From Flavobacterium glycines (GTDB taxonomy: Bacteria; Bacteroidota; Bacteroidia; Flavobacteriales; Flavobacteriaceae), in assembly GCF_900100165.1 (NCBI RefSeq), contig NZ_FNEO01000001.1:1-64000 (forward strand): 64,000 bases of DNA. Reading direction: 5' to 3'. How positions within the stretch are numbered: position 1 is the stretch's first letter; each line of letters begins with the position of its first letter. A program made the translations under genes and the position numbers. The notes beneath the pieces are model-generated. The model had not been told where the DNA came from. It ran no database searches and saw nothing but the letters and a program-made list of their open reading frames with translations. This document shows, piece after piece, positions 47,365 through 56,107 of the stretch.

Positions 47365-47378
47365 GTGATAAGGCTATT
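47345..47378 (-). terminator. Probable terminator of the sulfate-assimilation operon
   Basis: AATAGCCTTATCACTTG pairs with AAGTGGTAAGGCTATT across a tiny loop, 26 bases after the ferredoxin-NADP reductase stop. The stem is strong but the following U-tract is poor. Confidence 0.55.
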
Positions 47379-47403
47379 TATAATTGTAAACAACTAGGTG
47401 TTT

Positions 47404-48456
47404 TTAATTTATCGCTTTTACAACTGCTTTAGGTGCTTCTTTACGGGTTCCGTCAAATCCGTCAACTCCAGATACCGTAGTATATTTCAATACATAACGT
47501 TTTCCAGGGTTGATGATTTGGTAAGCTGCCTGACACATTAAAGTTGCTTCGTGGAAACCACAAAGGATTAACTTTAATTTTCCAGGATAGGTATTGATAT
47601 CTCCGATAGCAAAAATACCAGGAATGTTAGTTTGGTAATCCAAAGCATTGTTTACTTTGATAGCGTTTTTCTCGATTTCTAATCCCCAGTTTCCGATAGG
47701 TCCTAATTTAGGAGTCAATCCGAAAAGTGGAATGAAATAATCACAAGGAATGTTACGGTGTGCACCGTTTTCCTCTAAATCTACTGATTCAACATGCTCT
47801 GCACCGTTGATTCCAACAACCTCTGCAGGAGTAATCAAATGAATTTTACCTTTATCTTTCAATTCCTGTACTTTTTCTACTGAATCCAAAGCACCACGGA
47901 ATTCATTACGACGGTGAACTAAAGTCACTTCTGAAGCTACATCAGCTAAGAAGATACTCCAGTCTAAAGCTGAATCTCCACCACCCGCAATAACTACACG
48001 TTTGTTTCTAAATTCTTCAGGATTTTTAATAAAATATTTTACTCCTTTATTTTCGTAAAACTCAATATCCTCGATTAAAGGTTTTCTAGGTTCGAAACTT
48101 CCTAATCCACCAGCAATAGCAATAACTTTAGCATGGAATTCAGTTCCTTCATTAGAAGTTACAATAAAACTTCCGTCCTCTTGTTTTACAATAGTTTCAG
48201 CACGCTCTCCAAGTGTAAAACCTGGTTCGAATTGCTTAATTTGCTCCATTAAGTTATCTACTAAATCTCCTGCTAATACTTCCGGGAAACCTGGAATATC
48301 ATAGATTGGTTTCTTTGGATACAATTCGGCTAATTGTCCACCCGGCTGTGGTAAAGCATCCAGGATGTGACATTTTAATTTCAATAAACCTGCTTCAAAA
48401 ACGGCAAATAAACCAGTTGGACCGGCTCCTATTATAAGGATATCTGTTTCTATCAT
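47404..48456 (-). CDS. Ferredoxin/flavodoxin-NADP reductase, thioredoxin-reductase-like
   Basis: A 350-residue FAD/NAD(P) oxidoreductase: FAD motif IIGAGPTGLFAVFEAG (about 7-22), ALPQPGGQLAELYP (about 36-49), NADP motif VVIAGGGDSALDWSIFLADVA (about 154-174) and the second FAD motif GIFAIGDINTYPGKLKLILCGFHEATLMC. There is no CxxC redox pair, which separates it from thioredoxin reductase and fits the type-2 FNR family. At the end of the sulfate-reduction gene set it probably supplies electrons through ferredoxin to the sulfite reductase. Confidence 0.88.
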   Translation of the reverse strand: MIETDILIIGAGPTGLFAVFEAGLLKLKCHILDALPQPGGQLAELYPKKPIYDIPGFPEVLAGDLVDNLMEQIKQFEPGFTLGERAETIVKQEDGSFIVTSNEGTEFHAKVIAIAGGLGSFEPRKPLIEDIEFYENKGVKYFIKNPEEFRNKRVVIAGGGDSALDWSIFLADVASEVTLVHRRNEFRGALDSVEKVQELKDKGKIHLITPAEVVGINGAEHVESVDLEENGAHRNIPCDYFIPLFGLTPKLGPIGNWGLEIEKNAIKVNNALDYQTNIPGIFAIGDINTYPGKLKLILCGFHEATLMCQAAYQIINPGKRYVLKYTTVSGVDGFDGTRKEAPKAVVKAIN

Positions 48457-48557
48457 TTTTTATTTATTTATAATCATTCTTAATAATTGCAAAGAAACGA
48501 AAAAAATCAAATCTATCACCTGATTTATATCATTCGTTTGTTTACGAATTACATTTT

Positions 48558-49178
48558 TTATTTATTTTTTAATGATTGAGTAATCTCATTCATCTTTTGA
48601 ACTTTGTCTTCAAAATCTCCTTTCAGAGTATTTCTATAATCATTAAGATTTTGTACCATTTGATTAATATCTTCCGGTATTACTTCCTCAAAAAACTCTC
48701 TCAAGCGCTTAGCCGTTGTAGGTGATTTTCCATTAGTTGAAATAGCAATCTTTACATTTCCTTTGGTCACGATTCCTCCCAAATAATAATCGCATAAATC
48801 AGGTGTGTCAGCAATATTGCATATCAAATATCTTTTTCGGGACAATTCGTATACGCGTTTATTTACCTTTAAATCATCTGTACAAGCGATTACCATGTTG
48901 CGCTTTTTCAGCATTTTTTTCTTGAACTTTTTATTAGTTAATTTCACAGCAGGATGTTTTTCTGCCAGAGTAACTAATTCATCAATAAAACGCGGCGCAA
49001 CCACCTCAACCTTAGCATTAGGGCTTGATTTAAGCAAAAAAGATAGCTTTTCTAAACCTACATTTCCTCCGCCTACAATAAGCACGCTAAGGTTATGCAG
49101 TTTTAAAAATATTGGATACAATTCATTGCGCTCCTGACTATTTGAATCGTTACCAGCGGTATCTTTAATTTCACTCAT
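48558..49178 (-). CDS. Precorrin-2 dehydrogenase/sirohydrochlorin ferrochelatase-like (siroheme synthase, CysG N-terminal type)
   Basis: A 206-residue Met8/CysG-N-type protein that oxidises precorrin-2 and inserts iron to finish siroheme. The NAD motif is SVLIVGGGNVGLEKLSFLL (about residues 31-49), followed by YLICNIADTPDLCDYYLGG and VKIAISTNGKSPTTAKRLREFFEEVIP. It begins ten bases after the sulfite reductase stop codon and provides the siroheme that enzyme needs. The uroporphyrinogen methyltransferase is not in the window. Confidence 0.9.
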   Translation of the reverse strand: MSEIKDTAGNDSNSQERNELYPIFLKLHNLSVLIVGGGNVGLEKLSFLLKSSPNAKVEVVAPRFIDELVTLAEKHPAVKLTNKKFKKKMLKKRNMVIACTDDLKVNKRVYELSRKRYLICNIADTPDLCDYYLGGIVTKGNVKIAISTNGKSPTTAKRLREFFEEVIPEDINQMVQNLNDYRNTLKGDFEDKVQKMNEITQSLKNK

Positions 49179-49188
49179 CTTTTTTAAT

Positions 49189-51279
49189 TTATGCTTTAGC
49201 TAAATCCTGTTCTCTGTAAGCTTCTAATTTTCCGAAAAATTCAACAGCTTCCTGAATGTATTGTTTAGCGAAGGCTTCTGTTGGCTCGTTTTTATTGATT
49301 TGGTAAACCAATTCTCTGAAAGAAGTAGCCAATTCAATTTTATTCCCTGCAACAAAAACAGTATCGAATGAATCAATAATTCCTGCGTGTGTATTTGTTT
49401 TTTCTTTTTCAGCAAGCAATAATGCTTTGGCACCATTTACAAAACCTGCATAAGCAAGGTAAATAGCATCTGACCATTTTTGCTCTTCTAATAATTCCTG
49501 AGCTACAGTAATTTTATCTTTAGCTTCGAATAATAAAGTAGCAACCAAGTCAATTACCACACCGGCACATTCTCCAACACCTACAGCTTTTACATAGTTA
49601 TCGGCATTACCCCAATCCACGAAATCTTCTTCAGTAAGATTAGTAACATCAGCCAATGGTTTCAAGAATTCGTAGAAATATTTCTCTCCGTTAGCATCGT
49701 AATAATCTAAGAATTTAGCTCCATTAGCATTTGCTTCAAAATCATTTAAGATTAAACGCAAAGCTTCAGGACCACGACGGCTAGGGATTTTGATTACTTT
49801 ATCAGCAAAACGACCGTTTCCGTTTCCTAAAATTCCACCACCTAACAATACCTGTAAAGCAGGAGCTACTAATTTACCAGCGTTGATTGACATTCCCTGG
49901 AAACCAATTTCAGCCATATTGTGCTGTCCACAAGCATTCATACAACCACTGATTTTTATTGCAATATCCTGGTTATTTGCAAATTGTGGGTATTCAGCTT
50001 TTAACACTCTTTCTAATTCATCAGCAATACCTGTACTACTTGCAATACCTAAGTTACAAGTATCTGTACCCGGACAAGCCGTAATATCACCAATAGTGTT
50101 GTAACCTAAATTAACCATGTCTAATTTGGCTAATTCCTGATAGAAGAATGGTAAATTTTCTTCTTTAATGTTACGGATTACAATGTTTTGACGCAATGAA
50201 AAACGCAATTCATTGGCTCCGTAGTTTTTGATCAAATCAGCTAACAATCTCGCTTTGTCAATGTAAAAATCTCCTAAAAGTACTTTTACACCAATAGCTA
50301 CATAACCAGCTTGTTTTTGAGCAATAACATTTGATTTTTTCCAAGCTTCATAAGCTGCTACATCTTCGATAGTTACTGTTGGTACTTCTAATAAAGGCTC
50401 AGTAATTGGACCTTCGAAAGCAGTAGTATCAATTTCGTAAGAATGGAAAGGCAATGCTTTTTTCTCTTCTTCAACCAAACGTAAAAATTCGTCACGACCT
50501 AAATCTTTGATTAAGAATTTCAAACGTGCTTTCAGACGTTTTGCTCTTTCACCATAACGGTCAAAAATACGGATTACACCTTCGGCAGTTGGGATAATTT
50601 GGTTTACCGGAATAAACTCAGAAAGTAATTCGGCGTGAGAAGGCTGAGAACCTAATCCACCACCTAACATTACTTTGAAACCTTTTTGTCCGTCTACAAT
50701 TTTAGGAATAAAACCTAAATCGTGTAAATAACTCAAAGCAGAATCTTTCTCAGAAGAAGAGAACGAAATTTTAAATTTACGTCCCATTTCCTGACAGATT
50801 GGGTTACGTAAAAGGTATTGAAACAAACCGTGTGCATAAGGAGTCACATCAAATGGCTCATCAACATCCACACCTGCTAATTCACTTCCTGTAATATTAC
50901 GTACTGTGTTTCCACAAGCTTCTCTTAAAGTAATATCATCTTTAGCCAAATCTGCCCAAAGTTCAGGAGTTCTGTCTAAACTCACGTAGTGAATTTGGAT
51001 ATCCTGACGTGTAGTAATGTGTAAACGACCTGTAGAATATTTTTCTGAAACATCAGTAATTCTTCTTAATTGCTCACTCGTTACTTTTCCGTAAGGCAAT
51101 TTGATACGAATCATCTGAACGCCTTCCTGACGCTGACCATAAATACCACGTGCTAAACGAAGACTACGAAAACGCTCGTCATCAATTTTCCCACCACGGA
51201 ATAAATGTATCTTTTTTTCTAAATCGATAATCTCTTTTTGGACAATCGGATCCTCTATTTCTGTTCTAAAACTTTGCAT
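49189..51279 (-). CDS. Siroheme-dependent sulfite reductase with extra C-terminal helical domain
   Basis: A 696-residue enzyme reducing sulfite to sulfide with six electrons. Two ferredoxin-like half-domains and two siroheme/[4Fe-4S] modules are present: TGRLHITTRQDIQIHYV and TACPGTDTCNLGIASS (about 395-410) with SGCMNACGQHNMAEIGFQG (about 437-455) supplying the four cluster cysteines. From about residue 565 to the end there is a helical extension (VAQELLEEQKWSDAIYLAYAGFVNGAKALLLAEK) resembling a HEPN-type bundle, absent from classical CysI. It lies 87 bases after cysN. Confidence 0.92.
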   Translation of the reverse strand: MQSFRTEIEDPIVQKEIIDLEKKIHLFRGGKIDDERFRSLRLARGIYGQRQEGVQMIRIKLPYGKVTSEQLRRITDVSEKYSTGRLHITTRQDIQIHYVSLDRTPELWADLAKDDITLREACGNTVRNITGSELAGVDVDEPFDVTPYAHGLFQYLLRNPICQEMGRKFKISFSSSEKDSALSYLHDLGFIPKIVDGQKGFKVMLGGGLGSQPSHAELLSEFIPVNQIIPTAEGVIRIFDRYGERAKRLKARLKFLIKDLGRDEFLRLVEEEKKALPFHSYEIDTTAFEGPITEPLLEVPTVTIEDVAAYEAWKKSNVIAQKQAGYVAIGVKVLLGDFYIDKARLLADLIKNYGANELRFSLRQNIVIRNIKEENLPFFYQELAKLDMVNLGYNTIGDITACPGTDTCNLGIASSTGIADELERVLKAEYPQFANNQDIAIKISGCMNACGQHNMAEIGFQGMSINAGKLVAPALQVLLGGGILGNGNGRFADKVIKIPSRRGPEALRLILNDFEANANGAKFLDYYDANGEKYFYEFLKPLADVTNLTEEDFVDWGNADNYVKAVGVGECAGVVIDLVATLLFEAKDKITVAQELLEEQKWSDAIYLAYAGFVNGAKALLLAEKEKTNTHAGIIDSFDTVFVAGNKIELATSFRELVYQINKNEPTEAFAKQYIQEAVEFFGKLEAYREQDLAKA

Positions 51280-51366
51280 CTTTCTTTTTTCTTTTTGCTA
51301 TTAGTCATTAACTAATGCGTGTAATGGTTATTCTCATTTATTTGTATGAGGCTAAAAAGCCAAAGA

Positions 51367-52611
51367 CTATCTAATAAACCCTACTCCTGCAGTTGTATTA
51401 GTATTAGGATCAATTAAGATGAATGCTCCATTTGACTTATTCTCTTCGTAAGTATCAAAATATAAAGCTTTGCTCAATTTAATAGTTACTTCACCAATTT
51501 CGTTAATAGCTAACTGAGAAGCCGGTGTAGTTCCTGAATAATCCGTAGCAATTACATTATTAATGCTATCCACCTTAGCTAAAACTCTGTTAGTATTATG
51601 TTGAACCAAATATTTAGTTCCGGCAACTAATTTTTTGCTATCCATCCAACAAACTGTTGTTGTGATTTCTTTTTCAATTTTTGGCAACTCGTTAGATTTC
51701 ACAATCATATCTCCTCTGGTCACATTGATATCATTTTCTAATTCAATTGTGATTGAAGAACCGGCAACTGCTTCATCATATTGTTTATCAAAGAAGTGAA
51801 TTTTAGTCACCACAGATTCTGTTAAAGAAGGTAAAACCGTAACAGCATCTCCAACTTTAATATTATTTCCGTTCAATTTTCCGGCGTATCCTCTAAAATC
51901 ATGGTATTCTTCGGTTTTAGGACGAATTACAGTTTGAACCGGGAAACGGGTTTTTCCATTATCATAAATATCTTTTGACTCTAAAGCTTCTAAATGCTGT
52001 AAGATTGTTTGTCCTGTGTACCAAGGCATTTTCCCTAATGATTCCACAACATTATCTCCAGTTAAAGCACTTAAAGGAATATAGCTTACGTTTTGTTCTT
52101 TGTATGAACTCTTAGCATTCAATGCCTGGAAATCAGCTTTGATTTTATTGAAAACTTCTTCTGAATAATCCACTAAGTCCATTTTGTTGATTGCAACAAT
52201 CACATCTTTAACTCTCAATAAGTTATTGATGAAAAAGTGACGATACGTTTGCTCAATTACTCCTTTACGAGCGTCAATCAAAATGATAGACACCTGAGAA
52301 GTTGAAGCACCTGTAACCATGTTACGTGTATATTCCACGTGTCCCGGAGTATCAGCAATGATATAACTTTTCTTAGCTGTAGAAAAATAAATATGCGCCA
52401 CGTCAATTGTAATTCCTTGTTCTCTCTCTGCAACTAATCCGTCAGTAGCCAAAGAAAAATCTAAATAATCATATCCTTTTTGCTTACTGCTTCTTTCAAT
52501 TGCTTCTAATTTATCTGTAGTCAATGATTGTGTATCATACAACAATCTTCCGATTAATGTACTCTTTCCGTCATCTACACTTCCTGCTGTTGCTATTTTT
52601 AAAACTTCCAT
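51367..52611 (-). CDS. cysN: Sulfate adenylyltransferase subunit 1 (GTPase)
   Basis: The GTP-hydrolysing subunit that drives APS formation by CysD. It has 414 residues with elongation-factor-like motifs: G1 GSVDDGKSTLIGRLLYD (about 10-26), the EREQGITIDVAHIYF switch, G3 DTPGHVEYTRNMVTGAS (about 90-106) and G4 AINKMDLVDY. A beta-barrel C-terminus follows. It lacks the fused APS kinase (CysC) domain of long CysNC proteins. It is preceded by cysD and followed by the sulfite reductase gene. Confidence 0.94.
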   Translation of the reverse strand: MEVLKIATAGSVDDGKSTLIGRLLYDTQSLTTDKLEAIERSSKQKGYDYLDFSLATDGLVAEREQGITIDVAHIYFSTAKKSYIIADTPGHVEYTRNMVTGASTSQVSIILIDARKGVIEQTYRHFFINNLLRVKDVIVAINKMDLVDYSEEVFNKIKADFQALNAKSSYKEQNVSYIPLSALTGDNVVESLGKMPWYTGQTILQHLEALESKDIYDNGKTRFPVQTVIRPKTEEYHDFRGYAGKLNGNNIKVGDAVTVLPSLTESVVTKIHFFDKQYDEAVAGSSITIELENDINVTRGDMIVKSNELPKIEKEITTTVCWMDSKKLVAGTKYLVQHNTNRVLAKVDSINNVIATDYSGTTPASQLAINEIGEVTIKLSKALYFDTYEENKSNGAFILIDPNTNTTAGVGFIR

Positions 52612-52705
52612 TCTAATATTTTGTTTCAGGTTTCAGGTTCTTTCGAAACTTAAATCTGTATGTTTTTTTGATTCTTCTAACTTCTAACTCTTAACTTCTA
52701 ACTTA

Positions 52706-53605
52706 TTAAAAGTATCCTTGTTGTTTTCTTTTCTCCATCGCTGCTTCCGAACGTTTATCGTCAATACGTGCTCCACGCTCAGAAATAGTAGATTGTCTGA
52801 TTTCACCAACAACTTCAGCAATAGTACCTGCATAAGATTCAACAGCAGCTGTACAACTCATATCTCCTACAGTTCTAAAACGAACTACTCTTTCTTCGAT
52901 TTCCTCATCTTCATCCTGATAAACAAATGGAGAATGTGACCAAATCATTCCGTCTCTTACAAACACTTTACGTTTGTGTGAGAAATAAATAGATGGAATT
53001 TCAATTTGTTCCTGCTCGATATAACTCCAAACATCTAATTCTGTCCAGTTTGAAATTGGGAACACACGAACATTTTGTCCTAATTCAATTTTTCCGTTCA
53101 ATAAATCAAACAACTCAGGACGTTGATTTTTCTCATCCCATTGACCAAAATCGTCACGAACAGAGAAAATACGTTCTTTAGCTCTTGCTTTTTCTTCGTC
53201 ACGACGCGCTCCACCAATACAAGCATCAAATTTAAATTCGTCGATAGCATCTAAAAGAGTGGTTGTTTGCAAACTGTTTCTACTTGCATAACGACCTGTT
53301 TCTTCAACTACTTTTCCCTGATCGATAGCATCCTGTACATTACGAACGATTAACTCTAATCCTAATTCAGCAACTAATTTATCTCTGAATTCGATAGTCT
53401 CAGGAAAGTTGTGACCTGTATCTACATGCAACAATGGGAAAGGAATTTTAGCAGGAAAGAACGCTTTTTGCGCTAATCTCACTAAAGTAATAGAATCTTT
53501 TCCTCCTGAAAAAAGCAACACAGGTTTCTCAAATTGAGAAACAACTTCTCTGAATATGTAAATCGCTTCGCTTTCTAAAGCATTTGTTTTTAAAACTGAA
53601 CTCAT
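52706..53605 (-). CDS. cysD: Sulfate adenylyltransferase subunit 2
   Basis: The ATP-pyrophosphatase subunit that adenylates sulfate to APS. It has 299 residues: PP-loop LLFSGGKDSITLVRLAQKAF (about 30-49), LLHVDTGHNFPETIEFRD, CIGGARRDEEKARAKERIFSVRD and the C-terminal RGARIDDKRSEAAMEKRKQQGYF. All are characteristic of CysD. It is the second gene of the operon, 68 bases after cysH; the gap shows only low-complexity TTTATTTG-like repeats. Confidence 0.95.
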   Translation of the reverse strand: MSSVLKTNALESEAIYIFREVVSQFEKPVLLFSGGKDSITLVRLAQKAFFPAKIPFPLLHVDTGHNFPETIEFRDKLVAELGLELIVRNVQDAIDQGKVVEETGRYASRNSLQTTTLLDAIDEFKFDACIGGARRDEEKARAKERIFSVRDDFGQWDEKNQRPELFDLLNGKIELGQNVRVFPISNWTELDVWSYIEQEQIEIPSIYFSHKRKVFVRDGMIWSHSPFVYQDEDEEIEERVVRFRTVGDMSCTAAVESYAGTIAEVVGEIRQSTISERGARIDDKRSEAAMEKRKQQGYF

Positions 53606-53673
53606 TTTTTTTATTTGATAATTTGTTTATTTGTTTATTCGATTAAACGATTTAAACCTAAACGATTAAACTT

Positions 53674-54375
53674 TTATTTTCCATGTAATCCACATTCTTT
53701 ATGGCTTTGTTCCCAATACCATCTTCCTGCTCTGATATCTTCTCCTTCAACAATTGCTCGGGTACAAGGCGCACAACCAATACTTACGAATCCTTTTTTG
53801 TGCAAACTATTTTGTGGCACATTATGATCGTCAATATATTTTTGTACTTCTTCCAAAGTCCATTTTAATAACGGATTGAATTTTACGATGTCAAAATTAG
53901 CATCATATTCGAACAAATGCAAATCGCTTCTGTTTTCTGATTGCTCCGCTCTTAAACCTGTTATCCACATTTTGTTCCCGGCCAATGCTTTTTTCAAAGG
54001 TACTACCTTACGAATAAAACAACATTCTTTTCTGTTTTCAACTGATTCAAAGAAACTATTAGGTCCTTTTTTCTCTAACAATTCCTCTACCGCTTTAGCT
54101 TCAGGAAAATACACTTTAATCGGTGTTTTGTATTTTTTTTGTGTTCTGTGAAAAACATCATAAGTTTCCTGAAACAAACGTCCTGTATCTAAAGTGAAAA
54201 TTTTTATCGCAGCACCGCTTTTTTCAATTAAATCAGTTATTATCTGATCCTCCTGACCAAAAGAAGTCGAAAAAACAACTTCACCTTTATATTCCTCAGC
54301 CAAAAAAGCAAAAGTTTCCTCAATCGAGAAACCCTTTGTTTTTTCTAATAATATTTGAACAACCGCTTCGCTCAT
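53674..54375 (-). CDS. cysH: Assimilatory adenylyl-sulfate (APS-type) reductase, CysH family
   Basis: A 233-residue PAPS-reductase-fold enzyme reducing adenylylated sulfate to sulfite. It carries both cysteine pairs of the [4Fe-4S] APS-reductase type: C118-C119 (RKECCFIRK) and C201-xx-C204 (SIGCAPCTRAI), plus the catalytic C228 in the ECGLH tail. PP-loop equivalent VVFSTSFGQEDQIITDL near residue 34. With no APS kinase in the operon, direct APS reduction is the consistent reading. First gene of the operon; its leader carries the shared operator. Confidence 0.93.
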   Translation of the reverse strand: MSEAVVQILLEKTKGFSIEETFAFLAEEYKGEVVFSTSFGQEDQIITDLIEKSGAAIKIFTLDTGRLFQETYDVFHRTQKKYKTPIKVYFPEAKAVEELLEKKGPNSFFESVENRKECCFIRKVVPLKKALAGNKMWITGLRAEQSENRSDLHLFEYDANFDIVKFNPLLKWTLEEVQKYIDDHNVPQNSLHKKGFVSIGCAPCTRAIVEGEDIRAGRWYWEQSHKECGLHGK

Positions 54376-54402
54376 TTCTTTTACTTTTTCATTTAAAAAC
54401 TA

Positions 54403-54424
54403 TTACCCTATCGGTTTAGTAGAT
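54403..54424 (-). promoter_or_regulatory. Shared operator, copy A (cysH leader)
   Basis: On the minus strand CTACTAAACCGATAGGGTAA matches copy B (54661-54680) at 16 of the first 17 bases. The site starts right at the predicted transcript start and spans about +1 to +22, where a bound repressor would block transcription. Confidence 0.75.
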
Positions 54425-54431
54425 TACTATG

Positions 54432-54460
54432 CAAAAGTAATACTTATTTTCAAATTACAA
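54432..54460 (-). promoter_or_regulatory. Promoter of the cysH-cysD-cysN operon
   Basis: On the minus strand TTG (54458-54460) lies 18 bases before TACTTTTG (54432-54439), a full consensus match 57 bases from the cysH start. Confidence 0.75.
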
Positions 54461-54659
54461 AAGGTTTTTTATTTTTTTTCAAAATCAAAACACACACAAA
54501 ACCAAACTAAACATCTAAATATCAACTCATACCATAAATACAACAACCCCAAACTCTAGTCTACCTAATAACAGCACCCATAAAAAACCCATTTTAAACA
54601 AGAATACTTCTAACTATAAAATTATGCAAAAAAGATAAATTCTATAATTTTTAAATAAA

Positions 54660-54684
54660 TTCTACTAAACCTATAGGATTATTG
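54660..54684 (+). promoter_or_regulatory. Shared operator, copy B (tauE promoter)
   Basis: TCTACTAAACCTATAGGATT contains the palindrome TAAnCCTATAGGnTTA. It occupies the place of the -33 box of tauE, since no TTG sits 19 bases before its -7 element. The rest of the 54461-54659 spacer shows no ORF or hairpin. Confidence 0.75.
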
Positions 54685-54695
54685 TAAAATAATTG

Positions 54696-54703
54696 TAATT
54701 TTG
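54696..54703 (+). promoter_or_regulatory. -7 element of tauE
   Basis: TAATTTTG lies 18 bases before the ATG at 54722. The TTG inside it would otherwise be read as an in-frame start at 54701, which is therefore unlikely. Confidence 0.6.
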
Positions 54704-54721
54704 CACAAAAATTATTTTATC

Positions 54722-55504
54722 ATGGATATTGAAATAGGATTTGTAGTTGCCGGATTAGTAGTTGGTTTTATAGTAGGAATGACAGGAGTAGGTGGCGGTT
54801 CATTAATGACCCCTATTTTATTATGGTTTGGCATCTCTCCAACAACAGCTGTTGGAACCGACTTATTATATGCTGCATTTACTAAAATAGGTGGTGTTTT
54901 TGTACACCATAAAAAAAACAATATTAACTGGACAATTACCGGATGGCTGGCTTTAGGCAGTGTACCTGCTGCTCTAATAACTTTATGGATTCTGGAAAGT
55001 ATAAAAACAGACATTACACACATCAACACAATTATAAAATACAGTTTAGGCTGGGCTTTATTATTCACTTCGGTAGCTGTATTATTTAAAAAGAAATTAT
55101 TAGATTTTTCTCAAAAACATGCTGGTGATAAATTCCACAGCGAAAGTAAAACACAAAACCTTTTAACTGTAGCTATCGGAGTTTTATTAGGAGCTACTGT
55201 AACGCTTACTTCTATTGGAGCCGGAGCTTTAGGTACAGTAACATTATTTTTTCTATACCCACTTTTACCAACTCCAAGATTAGTTGGAACTGAAATCGCA
55301 CACGCCGTTCCTCTTACATTAGTAGCAGGACTAGGTCACGCTTCGATGGGTAATTTAGATTTGACTTTGTTAAGTCAACTACTAATGGGATCACTTCCTG
55401 GAATTTTTATAGGAAGTTTATTAAGCGGAAAAGTACCTGATTTATTACTTAGAAACGCTATAGCAATTATGTTATTTTTCGTAGGATACAAATTGGTATT
55501 CTAA
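54722..55504 (+). CDS. TauE/SafE-family membrane permease (probable sulfite/sulfonate exporter)
   Basis: A 260-residue membrane protein with about eight hydrophobic segments. The TauE/SafE repeats are visible: FIVGMTGVGGGSLMTPILLWFGISPTTAVGTDLLYAAFTKIGG near the N-terminus and TSIGAGALGTVTLFFLYPLLPTPRLVGTEIAHAVPLT in the second half. The ATG at 54722 is chosen because the in-frame TTG at 54701 lies in the promoter. Divergent from cysH and sharing its operator, so control by sulfur status and export or uptake of a sulfur oxyanion is likely. Confidence 0.88.
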   Translation: MDIEIGFVVAGLVVGFIVGMTGVGGGSLMTPILLWFGISPTTAVGTDLLYAAFTKIGGVFVHHKKNNINWTITGWLALGSVPAALITLWILESIKTDITHINTIIKYSLGWALLFTSVAVLFKKKLLDFSQKHAGDKFHSESKTQNLLTVAIGVLLGATVTLTSIGAGALGTVTLFFLYPLLPTPRLVGTEIAHAVPLTLVAGLGHASMGNLDLTLLSQLLMGSLPGIFIGSLLSGKVPDLLLRNAIAIMLFFVGYKLVF

Positions 55505-55524
55505 TTAAATACCATCATTAAATA

Positions 55525-55570
55525 AAAGAGCGGATTTCTTTATCTTAAGAAATCCGCTCTTTTTTTATAG
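55525..55570. terminator. Bidirectional terminator between tauE and the Rrf2 gene
   Basis: AAAGAGCGGATTTCTT (55525-55540) pairs with AAGAAATCCGCTCTTT (55548-55563), giving a 16-bp stem with T-run to the right and A-rich sequence to the left, between convergent genes. Confidence 0.9.
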
Positions 55571-55582
55571 CAATTAACTCTT

Positions 55583-55993
55583 TTAAAAAGCAATATCAGC
55601 TAAGCTGTTATTTTCCAAAACCTTCAGGGTATTATCCCGAACTTCAGTCATTAAACGGCGTGCTGCACAAGTTGTTTCATCTTCACAATCATCACATTTT
55701 TCATAAAAATTATGACTGGCACATGGTAACAAAGCAATAGGACCTTCCAATATACGGTACACTTTTGCCATGCTAATATCTTTAGGTTCCTTGATTAAAT
55801 AATAACCGCCTCCTTTTCCTTTTTTAGCCCCTAAAAAACCTGAATTACGAAGCAACAATAAAATACTCTCCAGAAACTTAATAGAAATATTTTCACTTTT
55901 AGCAATATCAGCAATAGCCACCGGAATCTGATCTTCCTGGCGCGCCAAATAAGTCAATGCTTTTATTCCGTATTTTGTCTTTTTAGAAATCAT
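55583..55993 (-). CDS. Rrf2-family transcriptional regulator with cysteine cluster
   Basis: A 136-residue winged-helix regulator. Start MISKKTKYGIKALTYLAR; recognition region IPVAIADIAKSENISIKFLESILLLLRNSGFLGAKKGKGGGYYL; effector region with four cysteines C91, C100, C103 and C109 (CASHNFYEKCDDCEDETTC). In IscR/NsrR such clusters bind Fe-S. Its genes next door are tauE and the cys operon, so it is the obvious candidate for their shared operator. Regulation by sulfur, iron-sulfur or redox state is inference. Confidence 0.9.
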   Translation of the reverse strand: MISKKTKYGIKALTYLARQEDQIPVAIADIAKSENISIKFLESILLLLRNSGFLGAKKGKGGGYYLIKEPKDISMAKVYRILEGPIALLPCASHNFYEKCDDCEDETTCAARRLMTEVRDNTLKVLENNSLADIAF

Positions 55994-56107
55994 TTAAGAT
56001 GTTTATTGTGAAACAGTTTTTGATTTAATATTTCAGGTTCAAAAAACAAATCTACAATCAAAAATTGTCATTCAAAAATATTCTCGAACAATATCAACAT
56101 CTTAAAT
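55992..56107. repeat. 12-bp inverted repeat around the Rrf2 promoter
   Basis: ATTTAAGATGTT (55992-56003) at the start codon is the exact complement of AACATCTTAAAT (56096-56107), upstream of the promoter. The spacing of about 92 bases fits DNA looping or a hairpin, or chance in AT-rich DNA. Confidence 0.5.
56047..56075 (-). promoter_or_regulatory. Promoter of the Rrf2 gene
   Basis: On the minus strand TTG (56073-56075) is 18 bases before TAGATTTG (56047-56054), a full consensus match 53 bases from the start codon. Confidence 0.7.

Noticed and set aside
52612..52705. Tandem TTCTAACTTCTAACT-type sequence between cysN and cysD
   Set aside because: Simple spacer low complexity, similar to other gaps here (45510-45550, 42740-42800); no structure or ORF.
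54701..54721. Extension of the TauE protein to a TTG start at 54701
   Set aside because: The TTG is part of the -7 promoter element and the added seven residues do not match the family start.
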